A DNA stretch of 64,000 nucleotides from Tranzscheliella williamsii (lineage: Eukaryota > Basidiomycota > Ustilaginomycetes > Ustilaginales > Ustilaginaceae). Shown piece by piece: positions 1 to 10,400 of this stretch. The stretch is from positions 248,001-312,000 of the forward strand of contig JALBYF010000004.1 of NCBI GenBank assembly GCA_023212725.1, written 5' to 3'. How positions within the stretch are numbered: position 1 is the stretch's first letter; every line of letters begins with the position of its first letter. The notes below the pieces were generated by a model. It did no database searches and had not been told where the DNA came from. It worked only from the letters and a program-made list of their open reading frames with translations. A program made the translations under genes and the position numbers.

Positions 1-1662
1 GAGCGACAAGCCTTCCTCGAGAAAGTGAATCTCCTCTCGAAGTTTGGAGATGTTGTTGCGGCGCGATGCATCTCGGTCCACATCCATCACGCTATGGAAC
101 GTGTGCGTAATGGCGCCCAACAGACCATAACCACTAGACCTTGCTGCTGGCCGTCTTGATGGCGAAGAGGGAGACGTTGGGCGAGATAGGCTGCTGTTGC
201 TGTTGCCGGCCATCTCTGCATTGGCGGGAGAAGCGACCTCGGCACCGGCTGTTGACGCCGGGGAAGCGGCATCAGCACTGGTCCCATCCGTTTCGTTCGG
301 GCTACGAACCTCTTCTCCACTGCTTCTGCCATAGACCGAAGGTCTGGACCGGATACTGCTCCCGACGCCGTCCCTTATCCCGTTGGCGTCAATCCCACCA
401 CCTGTGATCCTCCCACCATTGGACAGTAGCCCTGCTCCGCCGCGCTCGAGAGCCTCTTCCAGTCTCTTGGCTTCGCTTTCCACCCTCTCCAACTCTTCCA
501 GTTGTGTCTTTTTGGCTTCCAGCGCGTCCTGGGCCAGCTCGTACTGCAGATGCTTGAGATGCCTCCACTTGAGAAGCTTTTGCAGAATGGCAGCGAACTG
601 GGTGTACTCATGCAAGGGTTCGGTGAACTTCTCCTCCCACTCTCTCAGCATCTGGCCAGTAGCAATGTAGGCTGCATCGGCTGCTTGCCCTGTCCTTTCG
701 ATCGCGGTGGCGAGCTGGCCCGATTCGGTGAGTGAAAATCCGTTCAAAATGGCGCCAAGCTCTGCGTAGTCCGTCGAGGCTTCTGTCCAGCGTCGCATCA
801 GGCGTCGATTTACCTTCTCCATGCTGCCAGAGAGGTGATTGGCGAATCGGTTGGTGAACGCCTCCGAGTCCAGGAACCGTTGGTTGGGTTGCCTCAAAGC
901 GGTTACCGAGGACGGCAGCGGGAGGTGAGCGTAAGCAGGGCTAGCATGTGGATCTGCCGGATTTTGTACCGGTGCGCGCAGATTGCTCTTGGGTAGATGA
1001 ACCAGCGGTGGAGAGGTGACAATCTCGTTCCACTGATATCGACCGTCGAGAAACATCTGGAGCACCTCATCTCCACGCAATTTGGGATGATTGTCACATC
1101 GTCGCAAAAAGCTTTGCAGCATGCGTTTGCGGCGGGCGATGATTGTCGCGTCTTCCTTCGCCTTGCTCTGTTTAGCTGCGTAGTCAGAAAGCGTGTGTTT
1201 GGAAGGGATAGGCGCGATGATGATGGTCGGATGGAGTCGGATTAGTGCATCCCTCAGAGCTTCAAACTCGGAGTACCGACGCTTCGCTTCTGCTGAGCCG
1301 TTTCGTACAACGTATACAATGAAGGATGCTGTACCATCACCCGACTTCTGCGCATCGATAATCTCGATAACGGATGGAGGGGAGGCAAAGGTTGCTTTCG
1401 ATGCTGAAGATGGCGATGTCGTGGACGCCCTTGGAGTCACTGTGGGGACAGGCTCGACGTCGGCTGGGGGGTGGGAAGAAGAGGAAGGACCCGCCCATCC
1501 GCCCGCGTCCACATCCCGTGCCAGCATTTCGGGTGCAGAACGCTCATCCGCAGACGGCGGGCGTGATGAAGTGGCAGAAGCATCCTTGTTGTCGTTGGAG
1601 CCATTCGCGTTGTCTTCGTCCGGAACCTGGAACGGATTCAGGTCCTCGTGATTGGTGCTCAT
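1..1662 (-). CDS. SNX41: Sorting nexin, SNX41/ATG20 family (partial)
   Basis: The minus-strand frame stays open from an ATG at 1662 to the left edge, about 554 codons, so the C-terminus is missing. The first ~95 residues are Ser/Pro/Ala-rich and look disordered. A PX domain follows at about residues 96-210, with the RRYSEF phosphoinositide-binding motif near 127 and the proline stretch IAPIPSKHTLSDYA. The block after it (KEDATIIARRKRMLQSFL) is typical of fungal Snx41/Atg20. The region to ~400 is helical and fits the start of a BAR domain. The end seen here is low-complexity and then helical again. Family members bind PI3P on endosomes, pair with Snx4, and act in retrieval and selective autophagy. 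The choice between SNX41 and ATG20 paralogues is not settled. It is divergent from the next gene, with an 821-bp shared upstream region. Confidence 0.85.
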   Translation of the reverse strand, partial: MSTNHEDLNPFQVPDEDNANGSNDNKDASATSSRPPSADERSAPEMLARDVDAGGWAGPSSSSHPPADVEPVPTVTPRASTTSPSSASKATFASPPSVIEIIDAQKSGDGTASFIVYVVRNGSAEAKRRYSEFEALRDALIRLHPTIIIAPIPSKHTLSDYAAKQSKAKEDATIIARRKRMLQSFLRRCDNHPKLRGDEVLQMFLDGRYQWNEIVTSPPLVHLPKSNLRAPVQNPADPHASPAYAHLPLPSSVTALRQPNQRFLDSEAFTNRFANHLSGSMEKVNRRLMRRWTEASTDYAELGAILNGFSLTESGQLATAIERTGQAADAAYIATGQMLREWEEKFTEPLHEYTQFAAILQKLLKWRHLKHLQYELAQDALEAKKTQLEELERVESEAKRLEEALERGGAGLLSNGGRITGGGIDANGIRDGVGSSIRSRPSVYGRSSGEEVRSPNETDGTSADAASPASTAGAEVASPANAEMAGNSNSSLSRPTSPSSPSRRPAARSSGYGLLGAITHTFHSVMDVDRDASRRNNISKLREEIHFLEEGLSL

Positions 1663-2483
1663 CTTGAGAGCAAGGCCACTATGAGCGGGGGGAAGCAGCA
1701 GCCCAAGATGTTGGGTGGACCGCAGGAAAGACGTTTCAGTCCAACAATAGAAATGCCCTTATATGCTTCTGATGCTCTCGAAGCGATGTTCAAAGGTCGA
1801 TCAGGCCTTGCAGTGCAACAGGTCGGATGCCTACTGCTTGTGACAAACGATGGTGTGATCACGAGATGCAACCGTATGTGCTTGCTCTTGCCCTACCTCA
1901 GCGGTGGCAGAGTTGTTTGTAATAGCAAGGTCGCTGATGGTTCTGGCAGAGAGAAAACAATTCGTACGGAAGTGTGATTTGGTGATGGCGAGGTTGAGTT
2001 GATGCCCCATGCGTCGAGCTCAGGGTAAATCACAATCAACCCACAAGTGTGAGTGTGAGTGCAAAGCTCCACATGGCCAACTTGCCTGGCACAGCCTGCC
2101 CCGGCTTCTCGTGCGGGTGGGTAGCTTGCCCAGTACAAGTCTGACTTCTATTTCCACGTACAAATCGATATCTCATTTGTCGCTTGGCTGGTTTGTGCAT
2201 GACCGAGTTGCAAGCTCAAGGTCCTAGTTATAGACTTCAGTGGACCCTTTCGTTCTCCGCGTAACCGCACAACTCAGCACCTGCTGCTTTTGCTGGTTCC
2301 ATCGCATCACCACAGGCTTCTCGTAGATCAGTAACACAGCTTTTACCAGGTGTCGCCTTCGGTGCAGTGTTCGAAAAGCAAAAGTGGGCGAGTGGGCGGT
2401 TGGGCATGTTGCCTTAAACCGCGCATGCTAGTCGATCTAGCCCTCTTCTCTGACCATACCTTGAGCGGACAACAGTCTTCACC
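1663..2483. other. Divergent intergenic region between SNX41-like gene and YOS9
   Basis: This region lies between two divergently transcribed genes, so it should hold both promoters. I see a short GT-rich tract near 2046-2060 but no convincing tRNA, repeat or conserved ORF. Small open frames here lack any recognisable protein character. Confidence 0.5.
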
Positions 2484-4799
2484 ATGTCGAGGCTTTTGCG
2501 GCCCGCTTGCGGCGCCGTCTTTCTCTTTGCCATCTTCTATCTCCAAGCATGTTCCGTCAAGGCGCTGGTGTCTACATCTCTACCGTTTCCTCGAGACGTC
2601 TTTGCCAAGCCTGCCTTTCGTGTCAACGTGGGAGAGTTGAGTGAAGATGTCCAGCTCTTCCACATCAGAAAAAGTACGGCGTTGGCCCTCTTGAAACAGC
2701 AAAGCGATTCCGATTTCGTTCCTCCACAAGATGAGGATAATCAGCAGAGGTCCCGAGCTTCGACGTCCTCTTTGACCATCCCGAACCACCATTTTCCCGG
2801 CGCTGTGGACCCGGCTCAGGATTCACCCTATATATGGCACTTGCAACGCTTCTCGCCAAACACAGTGCACCTCTGTGCTGTCCCTGAAGCTTCATCCTCT
2901 TTTCAGCCGCGTAAGGCGCCAGGAGCTGGGCACGATGACTCGGGCAACAATGCGACTCTTTCACGTCGGCAGTTGATACAGGCCGGTGTGCAATTGCTCG
3001 AACCCCTGAAGAGGATTTGCCTTTATCATACGTTCGACTGGTTCACCTACGCATTCTGCCATGGTAAAGAAGTGCGGCAGTTCCGGCAGCTTACGAAACA
3101 GGCCGCCTACGACCAAGCTCTCGGCGAGGCAGGGGGAGGGGAAAAGGGTCAGAAGGCTGCGCTCGAAGCTGCCAAAAAAGTCATACTGCAAAAGAAGCCA
3201 GAAGCCGATCCGACCCTACCGGCATTTAGCCTTGGACGCTGGAAACCAGACAATGACAAGGTCAAGCCAGAGGGCCATAGTGACACTCACCAGTCACGCC
3301 CGTCTCTGAAACCTTCCCCAGGAAAGACGGAAGTTTCCAAGCCATCCGCACAGGCAATCTTTAGCGGCTCAAGCTACATTGGCACGGACCTGGTTGAAGA
3401 AGTCCAATTTGGCGATTGGGACGAAGAGGAACTCTATGCTGCGGAAGCAAAGACGTTGGCCTCACTTCCAGCTGCCGATGCTGCAGCGATGAACGCTTCC
3501 GACTTTCAGGTGAAATCGAGCTCGGAAGCAAACAGCTCCAAGCGTCACCGATACCTCACTCAGACCTGGACCGATGGTACGCTCTGCGACATCAACAACC
3601 AGCCCAGAACGATCGAGGTGCAGTTCCACTGCTCGAATGACAAACCTGCTGTCGATCGGATTGCCTTTTTCAAGGAAACGACCATCTGCGATTATGTTAT
3701 GATCATTGAAACACCCAGACTTTGCAGAGAACCAGCATTTGCAGAAGAAGAGGAGCAGGTAGAGCATCCGCTGCGATGCTATCGGGTCGTCGACGATTCC
3801 TTCGACGGACTGACACTTGGAGATGAATCTTCCTACCCGTTGCGCGCCGACTCGTATGGCGCCCCCTCAGCTGCTTCCAAGCCTCCGACCATGCAATCTG
3901 AAGGTCAAACCACGAAAGACAAGGTTCCAGCGAGAGCGGATGATGGTCGCACCATAGAAGAAGATGGGTCGATCGATCTGGATGACGCGCCTTCGCATAC
4001 ACACGGAAGCTTGTCGCAGTACACCTCTGTCTATGACGATGTTTACAACGAGGCCCTCGGCACACATGGCCCCGAATACGAGCGCCTGCATCGGGAACAG
4101 ATGGAGGCCTACCACAGCGGAAGCGAAGCCGACCAGCGGCAGAATTCGCTACATGACGTCTCAGAGGCGGATCAGGGGAGCTACCTTCAGATCGGTATGG
4201 ACGACGACGGAGACCTTGCCGAGGCAGAGAGCCCAGCAGACGCAGAAGTCGTCGACAACGGTGCGCGGAGGAGAAAACATGCGTCGCGGAGCAACGATGG
4301 CAGCATCGAGGGGGAGGAATCGCTAGTTATCGAGCTCGAGCTGGATGACCTTGAGACTTTGCTGGAAGCGGGTGATGAGAGCAAGCTAGAAATGAAGCTC
4401 GCGGAGAAAATCTCGCAGAAGCTGAACCAGATGAAGGCGCAGCAGGAGCGCGGAGAAACGCCGCGAAAGCGCAAGGACGCGGGCAGAAGCGATTCCTCAG
4501 ACGATGTTACTTTCTCAGCACTATACAAGCAAATCATGCAAGCCATCGACGGTACAGATGGACCGCACGGTGCTCAGGCAGTCGCCGACGACGCCACCCC
4601 CAAGCAGGCGCCGAATGCGGGAGACCACGACCGGCGGAAACAGGGCAAGGGCGAGGGAAAGACAGCGAAAGCAGGCGACGCGAAGCAACGCGGGCCTGCG
4701 CGCATGCGAAAGGTCGGCGACACGCTGGCCGAGCGTGCCAAGCGCTTCTACGACCAGCGTGACCCGGAGGCGAACAGGCCGGCGCACGCCGAACTGTAA
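2484..4799 (+). CDS. YOS9: Yos9/OS-9-like ER lectin (MRH domain)
   Basis: The 771-residue frame starts with a signal peptide (hydrophobic residues ~8-24, ending at CSVKA). Residues ~178-200 hold the Tyr/Trp-rich start of an MRH fold (LYHTFDWFTYAFCHGKEV). The rest of the MRH signature is at ~358-418: WTDGTLCD, the Arg of NNQPRTIEV, the Glu of FKETTICDY and PRLC. These supply the Gln/Arg/Glu/Tyr-type mannose-6-phosphate-receptor-homology pocket and its cysteines. The two halves are separated by ~155 low-complexity residues. The tail beyond 430 is acidic, charged and probably disordered. Yos9/OS-9 reads trimmed N-glycans on misfolded ER proteins and hands them to the Hrd1 ligase (ERAD). The protein ends in HAEL, close to the HDEL that ends yeast Yos9, which fits ER retention. 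No intron is needed. Confidence 0.88.
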   Translation: MSRLLRPACGAVFLFAIFYLQACSVKALVSTSLPFPRDVFAKPAFRVNVGELSEDVQLFHIRKSTALALLKQQSDSDFVPPQDEDNQQRSRASTSSLTIPNHHFPGAVDPAQDSPYIWHLQRFSPNTVHLCAVPEASSSFQPRKAPGAGHDDSGNNATLSRRQLIQAGVQLLEPLKRICLYHTFDWFTYAFCHGKEVRQFRQLTKQAAYDQALGEAGGGEKGQKAALEAAKKVILQKKPEADPTLPAFSLGRWKPDNDKVKPEGHSDTHQSRPSLKPSPGKTEVSKPSAQAIFSGSSYIGTDLVEEVQFGDWDEEELYAAEAKTLASLPAADAAAMNASDFQVKSSSEANSSKRHRYLTQTWTDGTLCDINNQPRTIEVQFHCSNDKPAVDRIAFFKETTICDYVMIIETPRLCREPAFAEEEEQVEHPLRCYRVVDDSFDGLTLGDESSYPLRADSYGAPSAASKPPTMQSEGQTTKDKVPARADDGRTIEEDGSIDLDDAPSHTHGSLSQYTSVYDDVYNEALGTHGPEYERLHREQMEAYHSGSEADQRQNSLHDVSEADQGSYLQIGMDDDGDLAEAESPADAEVVDNGARRRKHASRSNDGSIEGEESLVIELELDDLETLLEAGDESKLEMKLAEKISQKLNQMKAQQERGETPRKRKDAGRSDSSDDVTFSALYKQIMQAIDGTDGPHGAQAVADDATPKQAPNAGDHDRRKQGKGEGKTAKAGDAKQRGPARMRKVGDTLAERAKRFYDQRDPEANRPAHAEL

Positions 4800-5211
4800 A
4801 TACTCACTCCCGGTCTTAGCAACACAAAGACCCCCTACAGCGCACTGCGAGAAGAGGAGCGGATGATACAACGAGCAGGCTGTAGATGGCATACTGGGGG
4901 CAGCGCCTGACACGGGACGGAAGGCAATGTACAAGAGCAGAAGGCGGCTGAGCGGTGGATAGGGGACAAGCTGTGCTAAGCTAGCGTGCCACTGTGCCGC
5001 CAAGCACGGCACACGGCACACCGCACAATTTTTGGGGCAGCGTCGGCGCGCAAGACAAGACTGCAGCAGGCCTAGTAGTCGCAGCGACGGCAGGCAGGGT
5101 GTTGCCGTCTGACAGTGCAGGCGGCAGAGCAGAGGCGGCGAAAGCGTGCCATGCTGCTCGGCTTGCTTCCGACAGCGAAGGAGCCCAGAGAGGGCTGTGT
5201 GGAAGAGCCGA
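4800..5211. other. Convergent 3' intergenic region (YOS9 / GGC1)
   Basis: About 410 bp between two converging stop codons. It should contain both 3' untranslated regions. I see no gene, repeat or RNA here. Confidence 0.5.
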
Positions 5212-6111
5212 TCAGACGTATTTGCCGAAGAACGGAATCAGACTCTGGGCGATGGTGAAGGAGAAGACAAGCTTGGGTCCGACCACTAGGACCTTTGGAG
5301 TGAGGCCCTTGAAAAAGGCACCGAGACCCTCGTTTTTGACCATCTCTTTGATAATGGTGACGCCGCCCACCTTAGACTCGAAGTTGGCGTTCTGGATGCG
5401 TGTCTTGACCACGTCGAGCGGGGCGGCGACAGTGATGCTGGCGACGGAGCCGCCGATCGAGGCGAAGAAGTTCTGTGTCCAGGTGGCGTCCGAGTAGTTT
5501 TGCAGGCCAAAGATGTACTCTTTGGTAAACGCGGAGCCTCCGAACAGGGCGAACGAGCCCGGTGCGTTTCGGGCGGCGGTCCATCCCCAGCCGCGATAGA
5601 GGTTGACATTCTCGTCGGCCAGGATCTTGAGGAAGCCGCGCGATCGGAATGCCTCCGGGTTGGTTTGGCGCTTGATCTTGAGCACGTCGAGCGGGAGCAG
5701 CACGATCTCGCCGATGCCCGTCAGCGAGCCGGCCGCGGCGGACATCATCGACTTGCCCGCCCGCTCGCCGAACAGGCCGTCGAACTGCTTCTTGTGGTGG
5801 GCGGTCAGGTAGTCGTTAAAGTAGGGCTGGCCGCCGAACTTGTAGATGCGCTGCAACACCTTGTAGCCAGCAGCATAGCCCAGGCCGGGGAAGAGCGAGA
5901 AGAACTTGGTGCCCAGCGTCGCGCTGGCCTTGTCCTTGAAAACAATCTGCGTCATGGAGAGACCCGTGAGCTTATTCGACATGAGACGCTTGGCCACGGT
6001 GTCGACGGGGTGGAAGACCATCAGCTCGGCGATCCCGGAGAGCCCGGAGCCTAGCAGTCGGGCCTGCGCCGAGTCGCGCTTGCCCGAGCCAGAAGCGATG
6101 GGAGGAGACAT
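5212..6111 (-). CDS. GGC1: Mitochondrial GTP/GDP carrier (Ggc1/Yhm1)
   Basis: The 299-residue protein is a complete mitochondrial carrier with three repeats. The carrier signatures are HPVDTVAKR near the start, LPLDVLKIKR in the middle and APLDVVKTR in the third repeat. Long stretches match what I recall of yeast Ggc1, including FPGLGYAAGYKVLQR, GEIVLLPLDVLKIKRQTNP and LYRGWGWTAARNAPGSFALFGG. Length is normal for the family. In yeast, Ggc1 exchanges matrix GDP for cytosolic GTP across the inner membrane and its loss disturbs mitochondrial iron handling. The ATG at 6111 gives the expected short N-terminus (SGKRDSAQARLLGSG). There is no intron. Confidence 0.95.
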   Translation of the reverse strand: MSPPIASGSGKRDSAQARLLGSGLSGIAELMVFHPVDTVAKRLMSNKLTGLSMTQIVFKDKASATLGTKFFSLFPGLGYAAGYKVLQRIYKFGGQPYFNDYLTAHHKKQFDGLFGERAGKSMMSAAAGSLTGIGEIVLLPLDVLKIKRQTNPEAFRSRGFLKILADENVNLYRGWGWTAARNAPGSFALFGGSAFTKEYIFGLQNYSDATWTQNFFASIGGSVASITVAAPLDVVKTRIQNANFESKVGGVTIIKEMVKNEGLGAFFKGLTPKVLVVGPKLVFSFTIAQSLIPFFGKYV

Positions 6112-7493
6112 GATAGACGCGAGCGGGAGCCAGACACACCAGGAACCAGACCTGCAGCTGTATGCGGACGCGAGAGAGACGATGAAGGTGAGAAGGTGGA
6201 GAAGACAAGGCGCGAGTAGGGCCAGTCACGATGGCGACCCGAAGCTGCAACCCATGCTGCGAAGAAGCGCACTTGGCCTCACCCAACCGCGCTACGAATC
6301 TGTGATAGCCAGCCGCGCTGCTGCGAATCCGAGCCATCCCGGCTCGGTCCACTTTTTTTTCTTTTTCGTGATAAATTCCCCTCGTTGTTCTGCCCTTCGC
6401 CCGCCGCTTGGCCGAGGCAAAGGGAAATCTTTGGGCGGCCATCGCGTTCGTTATCTTGCACCAAAAGATCTCTGCCATCTATCCGCAACGATAATGATTT
6501 CATCAGAACTGCATCACCGATGCACATAGCGCCACCTCGGTCCTCGATGGGCCAACAAAGCATGACTGTCGATTCCTTTCCATCGCGCTGCTGAGCCGCT
6601 CTCACCACACGGCCCAGAACAGAGGCTCAGTCGATGTACCCTTGCGATTGAGATGTTGCTGCTCAATGCGACGGCCGGCTGACTGCGCAACTAGTCAAGC
6701 AACGGCCGGCCCTCATTGGCCGTGAGATAGCCAGCTGTGATTCGGCTTGATGTGATTCAAAGAGCTGGACTGGTGTGAACAGCTGTGACTTCTCACGTCA
6801 AGCTTTCCTCCACGTGACGCGTCCTTCGCCCGCCCAACTTTTTTTTTTCTTCCTGCTGGAGTTACGACGAAGCAATCTTGTTCCTTCCTTCTTTCCGTCT
6901 CTCCACGCATCTGCGCGATCAAGCATCTGCTTCGTTCCGGTAGCTTGGCCGCGCACACGTAGCCAAGCCCGGAACGGGGCAACTCAGTCACAGTAAGTGT
7001 TTGCCGTTTTGCTCTGCGTGCGTCCCGCCGCCGCCGCCCATCCCGCCGCGCCTGCCGCCGGCCGCCGAAAAGATGACAATATCCCAACCATCTCAGAGCT
7101 GCCCCCACAAGGGCAAGCGAGGAGCCAGAGGACAAAATGTCATAGTTACACTGATCCACCCCTTCCACCCACCGCGGCGCCGAACCACTCGAGTCCCAGA
7201 CACACACTCGGCCAGCTTTACTGACCGTCTTGTTATTGCCTTGCTCGCCCGTCGTCCGTACGTAGATTTCGCTAGGCACACTCAGCTTCCAGGCAATGGC
7301 ATTGGTCGCAAATAGATTTCATTCTGGCAGTAGCATGATTGCGCGAGGTCAAGATTGTCTGTGCGTCTGCAATTGGTTGGAACGGCGATGGGAAGACACT
7401 GGGAGCATTGTGGATAGGATATGCAACTGCAAAGGAGATGGTATGAATTCAAGGGTCTATGCGGATGCGGTTGCGAAGCGGCGGAAGGGCGGT
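6112..7493. other. Intergenic region upstream of GGC1 and downstream of POL1
   Basis: This 1.4-kb stretch holds the GGC1 promoter and the POL1 3' end. It has two T-rich tracts (about 6353-6366 and 6839-6851) and a single ACGCGT at 6816-6821. Open frames here are short, run in all frames and show no conserved motif. I found no tRNA boxes. Confidence 0.45.
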
Positions 7494-10400
7494 CTACACC
7501 TTCATGAAGCGGAAGAGGCTGGAGAGCTTGACGAAGCGCCTGCCGTTCTTGACGAGGTACTTGTCGACGGTGGCTCTGAGGGCATCGAGTTCGCGGGCGT
7601 TGATGTCGAGGATGGCGAGGATTTCGTCGTGTTTCTGTTTGATGGCGGGGATGGTGGTGTCGGGCGGGGGGGATGGGCCGAGGCGGTCGCGGATGCGGTC
7701 GGCGTCGACGAGCGAGGCGAAGTAGAGGAGCTGGTCGTAGAGCTGCTTGTCGCGGTAGACGGGGTCGACGCGGCCCTTGCAGGTGACTGCGCCGGCGGCG
7801 GTGGTGGAGGCGGCGTCGAGGCGGGAGGCCGATGTCGCGTCGTGGACGGCGAGGCACTTGCGGGGGTAGACGCTGGCCATGCGGGTGCGCGCCCCGCAGC
7901 TGGCGTCGCCGCATGCCGTCCAGGCGGCGTAGTACCGCTGGATGTGCGCTCGGATGGCGAGCTCGAGCTGGATCGCCACCGTCGCCACTGGCAGCATCCG
8001 CTGGCATCCAGCATTCGTACACCGGATTCCGCGCGTCGAGATCGCGTTCCTCTCGCCGTCCGCCGCATCCGTCGCACCGCCCAGTGTGCCCCTCTTCGCC
8101 CGGTAGGCCGCGCCGAGGAACGCGCTCCGTTCCCGGCAGCTCGGACAGACCACCTCCAGCCGCTCGCATCCGCCAAAGCGCACCTCGTCCGGAATCTGCG
8201 AATCCAGCGTCACAAATTCGCGCTCTCCCCCGCCCGCCACCGCTGCCCCAGCCACAGCATGCGCGTACTTGCTCGGATCTAGCCCCAGGCACTCGGCCAA
8301 CCGCGACCGGTCCGTCCCCTCGATGCTCTCGCAGAGCCGCTCCACCGGCGGCAGGATCTGCAGCGCCAGGTAGTGTTCAAAGTCCACCTGCAGCTCGCTC
8401 CCCTTCTTGCGCAGCTCGTCCGGGTGGTGCGCGCGCTCCGCCTGCGCCGTCTTGGTTGAAGACGACCCGTCCTCGCCTAGGCAAAAGATGTACGGAATCA
8501 CATCGCCCATGCGCGCATTTCCACCGCGTGCCTTCATCCGCAGCGCTACCTGGACGTGTGGCTGCGACTTGACGTCCGGGTAGTCCTCCGGGTTTTTGCC
8601 CAGCCGCTTGTAGATGATAAAGTCGTCCAGCGGGAGCTGGTTGCTCTTGATCTGCTCCGCCATGGTCGCCAGGTACTCGTGGATCTGCTCCACCACCACC
8701 TCGGTCGCCTGACCCGACAGGATCTGTTCTAGGACGTAGTTCGAGACATTCTTCGAAAGCGCTGAATATTCCCTTCGCTTCATGTCGAGACCCTTGATCT
8801 CGGTTGTTCGCTTGCCCTCGTCGTCGACGACCACGGCGGCGTACTTTTTCTTCTGTAGTAGCAGCATGCGCTCGAACACGTTGTCAATGTCGATCTCGAG
8901 CAGGCGGTACTTTTCGTTGACGCATCGCTTGAACTCCTGTCCGATCTGCAGCGCGGTCTTGTAGTCTGCGGCGTTGGTGTTGATCATCACACTGTCCGTG
9001 TCGCCGTAGATGACGTCCAGCAGCATCGACTCGGCGAGGTCCTTGGTTGCGGTCAGGATCTCTCGGCCCTTGAACGTCGTCAAAGCCGCGAGAGGCCGCG
9101 CGTAGAAGCGCGAGTTTTCGAAGCCTAGGCAGCCATACATCGAGTTGGCGGTCAGCTTGAGCGCCAGCTGCTTGATGTTCCACTGCATCAGTTGCGATAC
9201 CGTGGCCGTCTTGTCCTTCATCAGCGACTTGACCTGCCGACGCCGCGCAACGAGCTGCGCAATGATCCGCGGCAGCACGCCCTGCTCGACATCCGACGAT
9301 GGGATGTCCGGGATCTTGTCCACCTCGCCCCCGGAAGCATCGCCATCCGCCGCCAGGAGCGCCGCCGCCGCGCCCGTGTCGTCGTCCTCCAGCCCCTGCG
9401 TCGACGGCCGCTCCACCGTGGTAAAATCGATGTTGTACTCCTGGATGATGGATGGGTACAGCGAGTTGAAGTCCATGACCAGGATGTACTTGTCCCACAG
9501 ACCCCTCTTGGGCTCGAACACCAAGCCGCCCTTGAATTTGTCCTTCTTCGACGAGGCGGCGGCGCCGCTGGCAAATTTGGCCGCCTCGGCCTCAGCTGGG
9601 CCGCTGCCGTTCGCTGCCGCTGCCTTGGCGCGCAACTTGGCCTTGAGCTCGGCGGCCTGCTGGATCTGTTTTTTCTCCCACGCCGAGATCTTGTCGGGGC
9701 AGATGAATTTCTGACGGTGAAAGTCGTGCAGCAGAATGTATTCGTTCCGCTCCGCACGGCCTCCGTTGAGCGTCTTGTTCCAGCTGTTTCCCGCCAGGTT
9801 GGTCAGCTGCTTAGTTAGGGGCAGGATCTGGACCTTGGCCGCGATGGCCATCTGGAAGAAGGTGTCCACTTCGCAGTGCCTTACGAATGTGAGGAGCCTC
9901 TCGGGCGATGGTGCCAAAGAGTCGAAGAACGAGGCCGTCTCTTCTGGATCGATGTCTTCGCGCTGGATCTTGAGATGGGTGCCGCACATCTCGGTCAGCG
10001 ACCAGGTGGTGGAGGTGATCATCGATTTTCCGTTGTCGCTGGCAAGGTCGCAGACCAGGCGTCCAGCCAGGATGCGCAGGTTCATGCCCTGCTTCAGCTT
10101 CGGCCACTTGGGACGGCGGAAGCGCCCGATACGAGACCAGTGGTCGGCGCGCAGATCCTTCATTCGGTGCAACAGAACATCCAAGGAGACGCCGTTAAAC
10201 TCGTGTCCAACGATAACGTCGGGGTCGGCGTTGTGGATCTGCGCCAGGAGCGAGTTGAGAAGCATCCTCTCGTACTTGAGCGTATGGATCTTGCTTTTGC
10301 CCTTCTTTGCCTCGGTCTCAAAGCCAGGAGGAAACATAGGGCCCAGCGGACGTACGGCGGTGAAGACGGAGCAGGGAAGCTGCTCGGGCGGCGTCGGGTC

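Noticed and set aside
1648..1977. 109-codon plus-strand frame over the SNX41-like start
   Set aside because: It starts inside the opposite gene and has no recognisable features.
7296..8282. 328-codon plus-strand frame and 336-codon minus-strand frame at the POL1 end
   Set aside because: Both are shadows of the POL1 C-terminus, whose zinc-binding cysteines fix the true frame.
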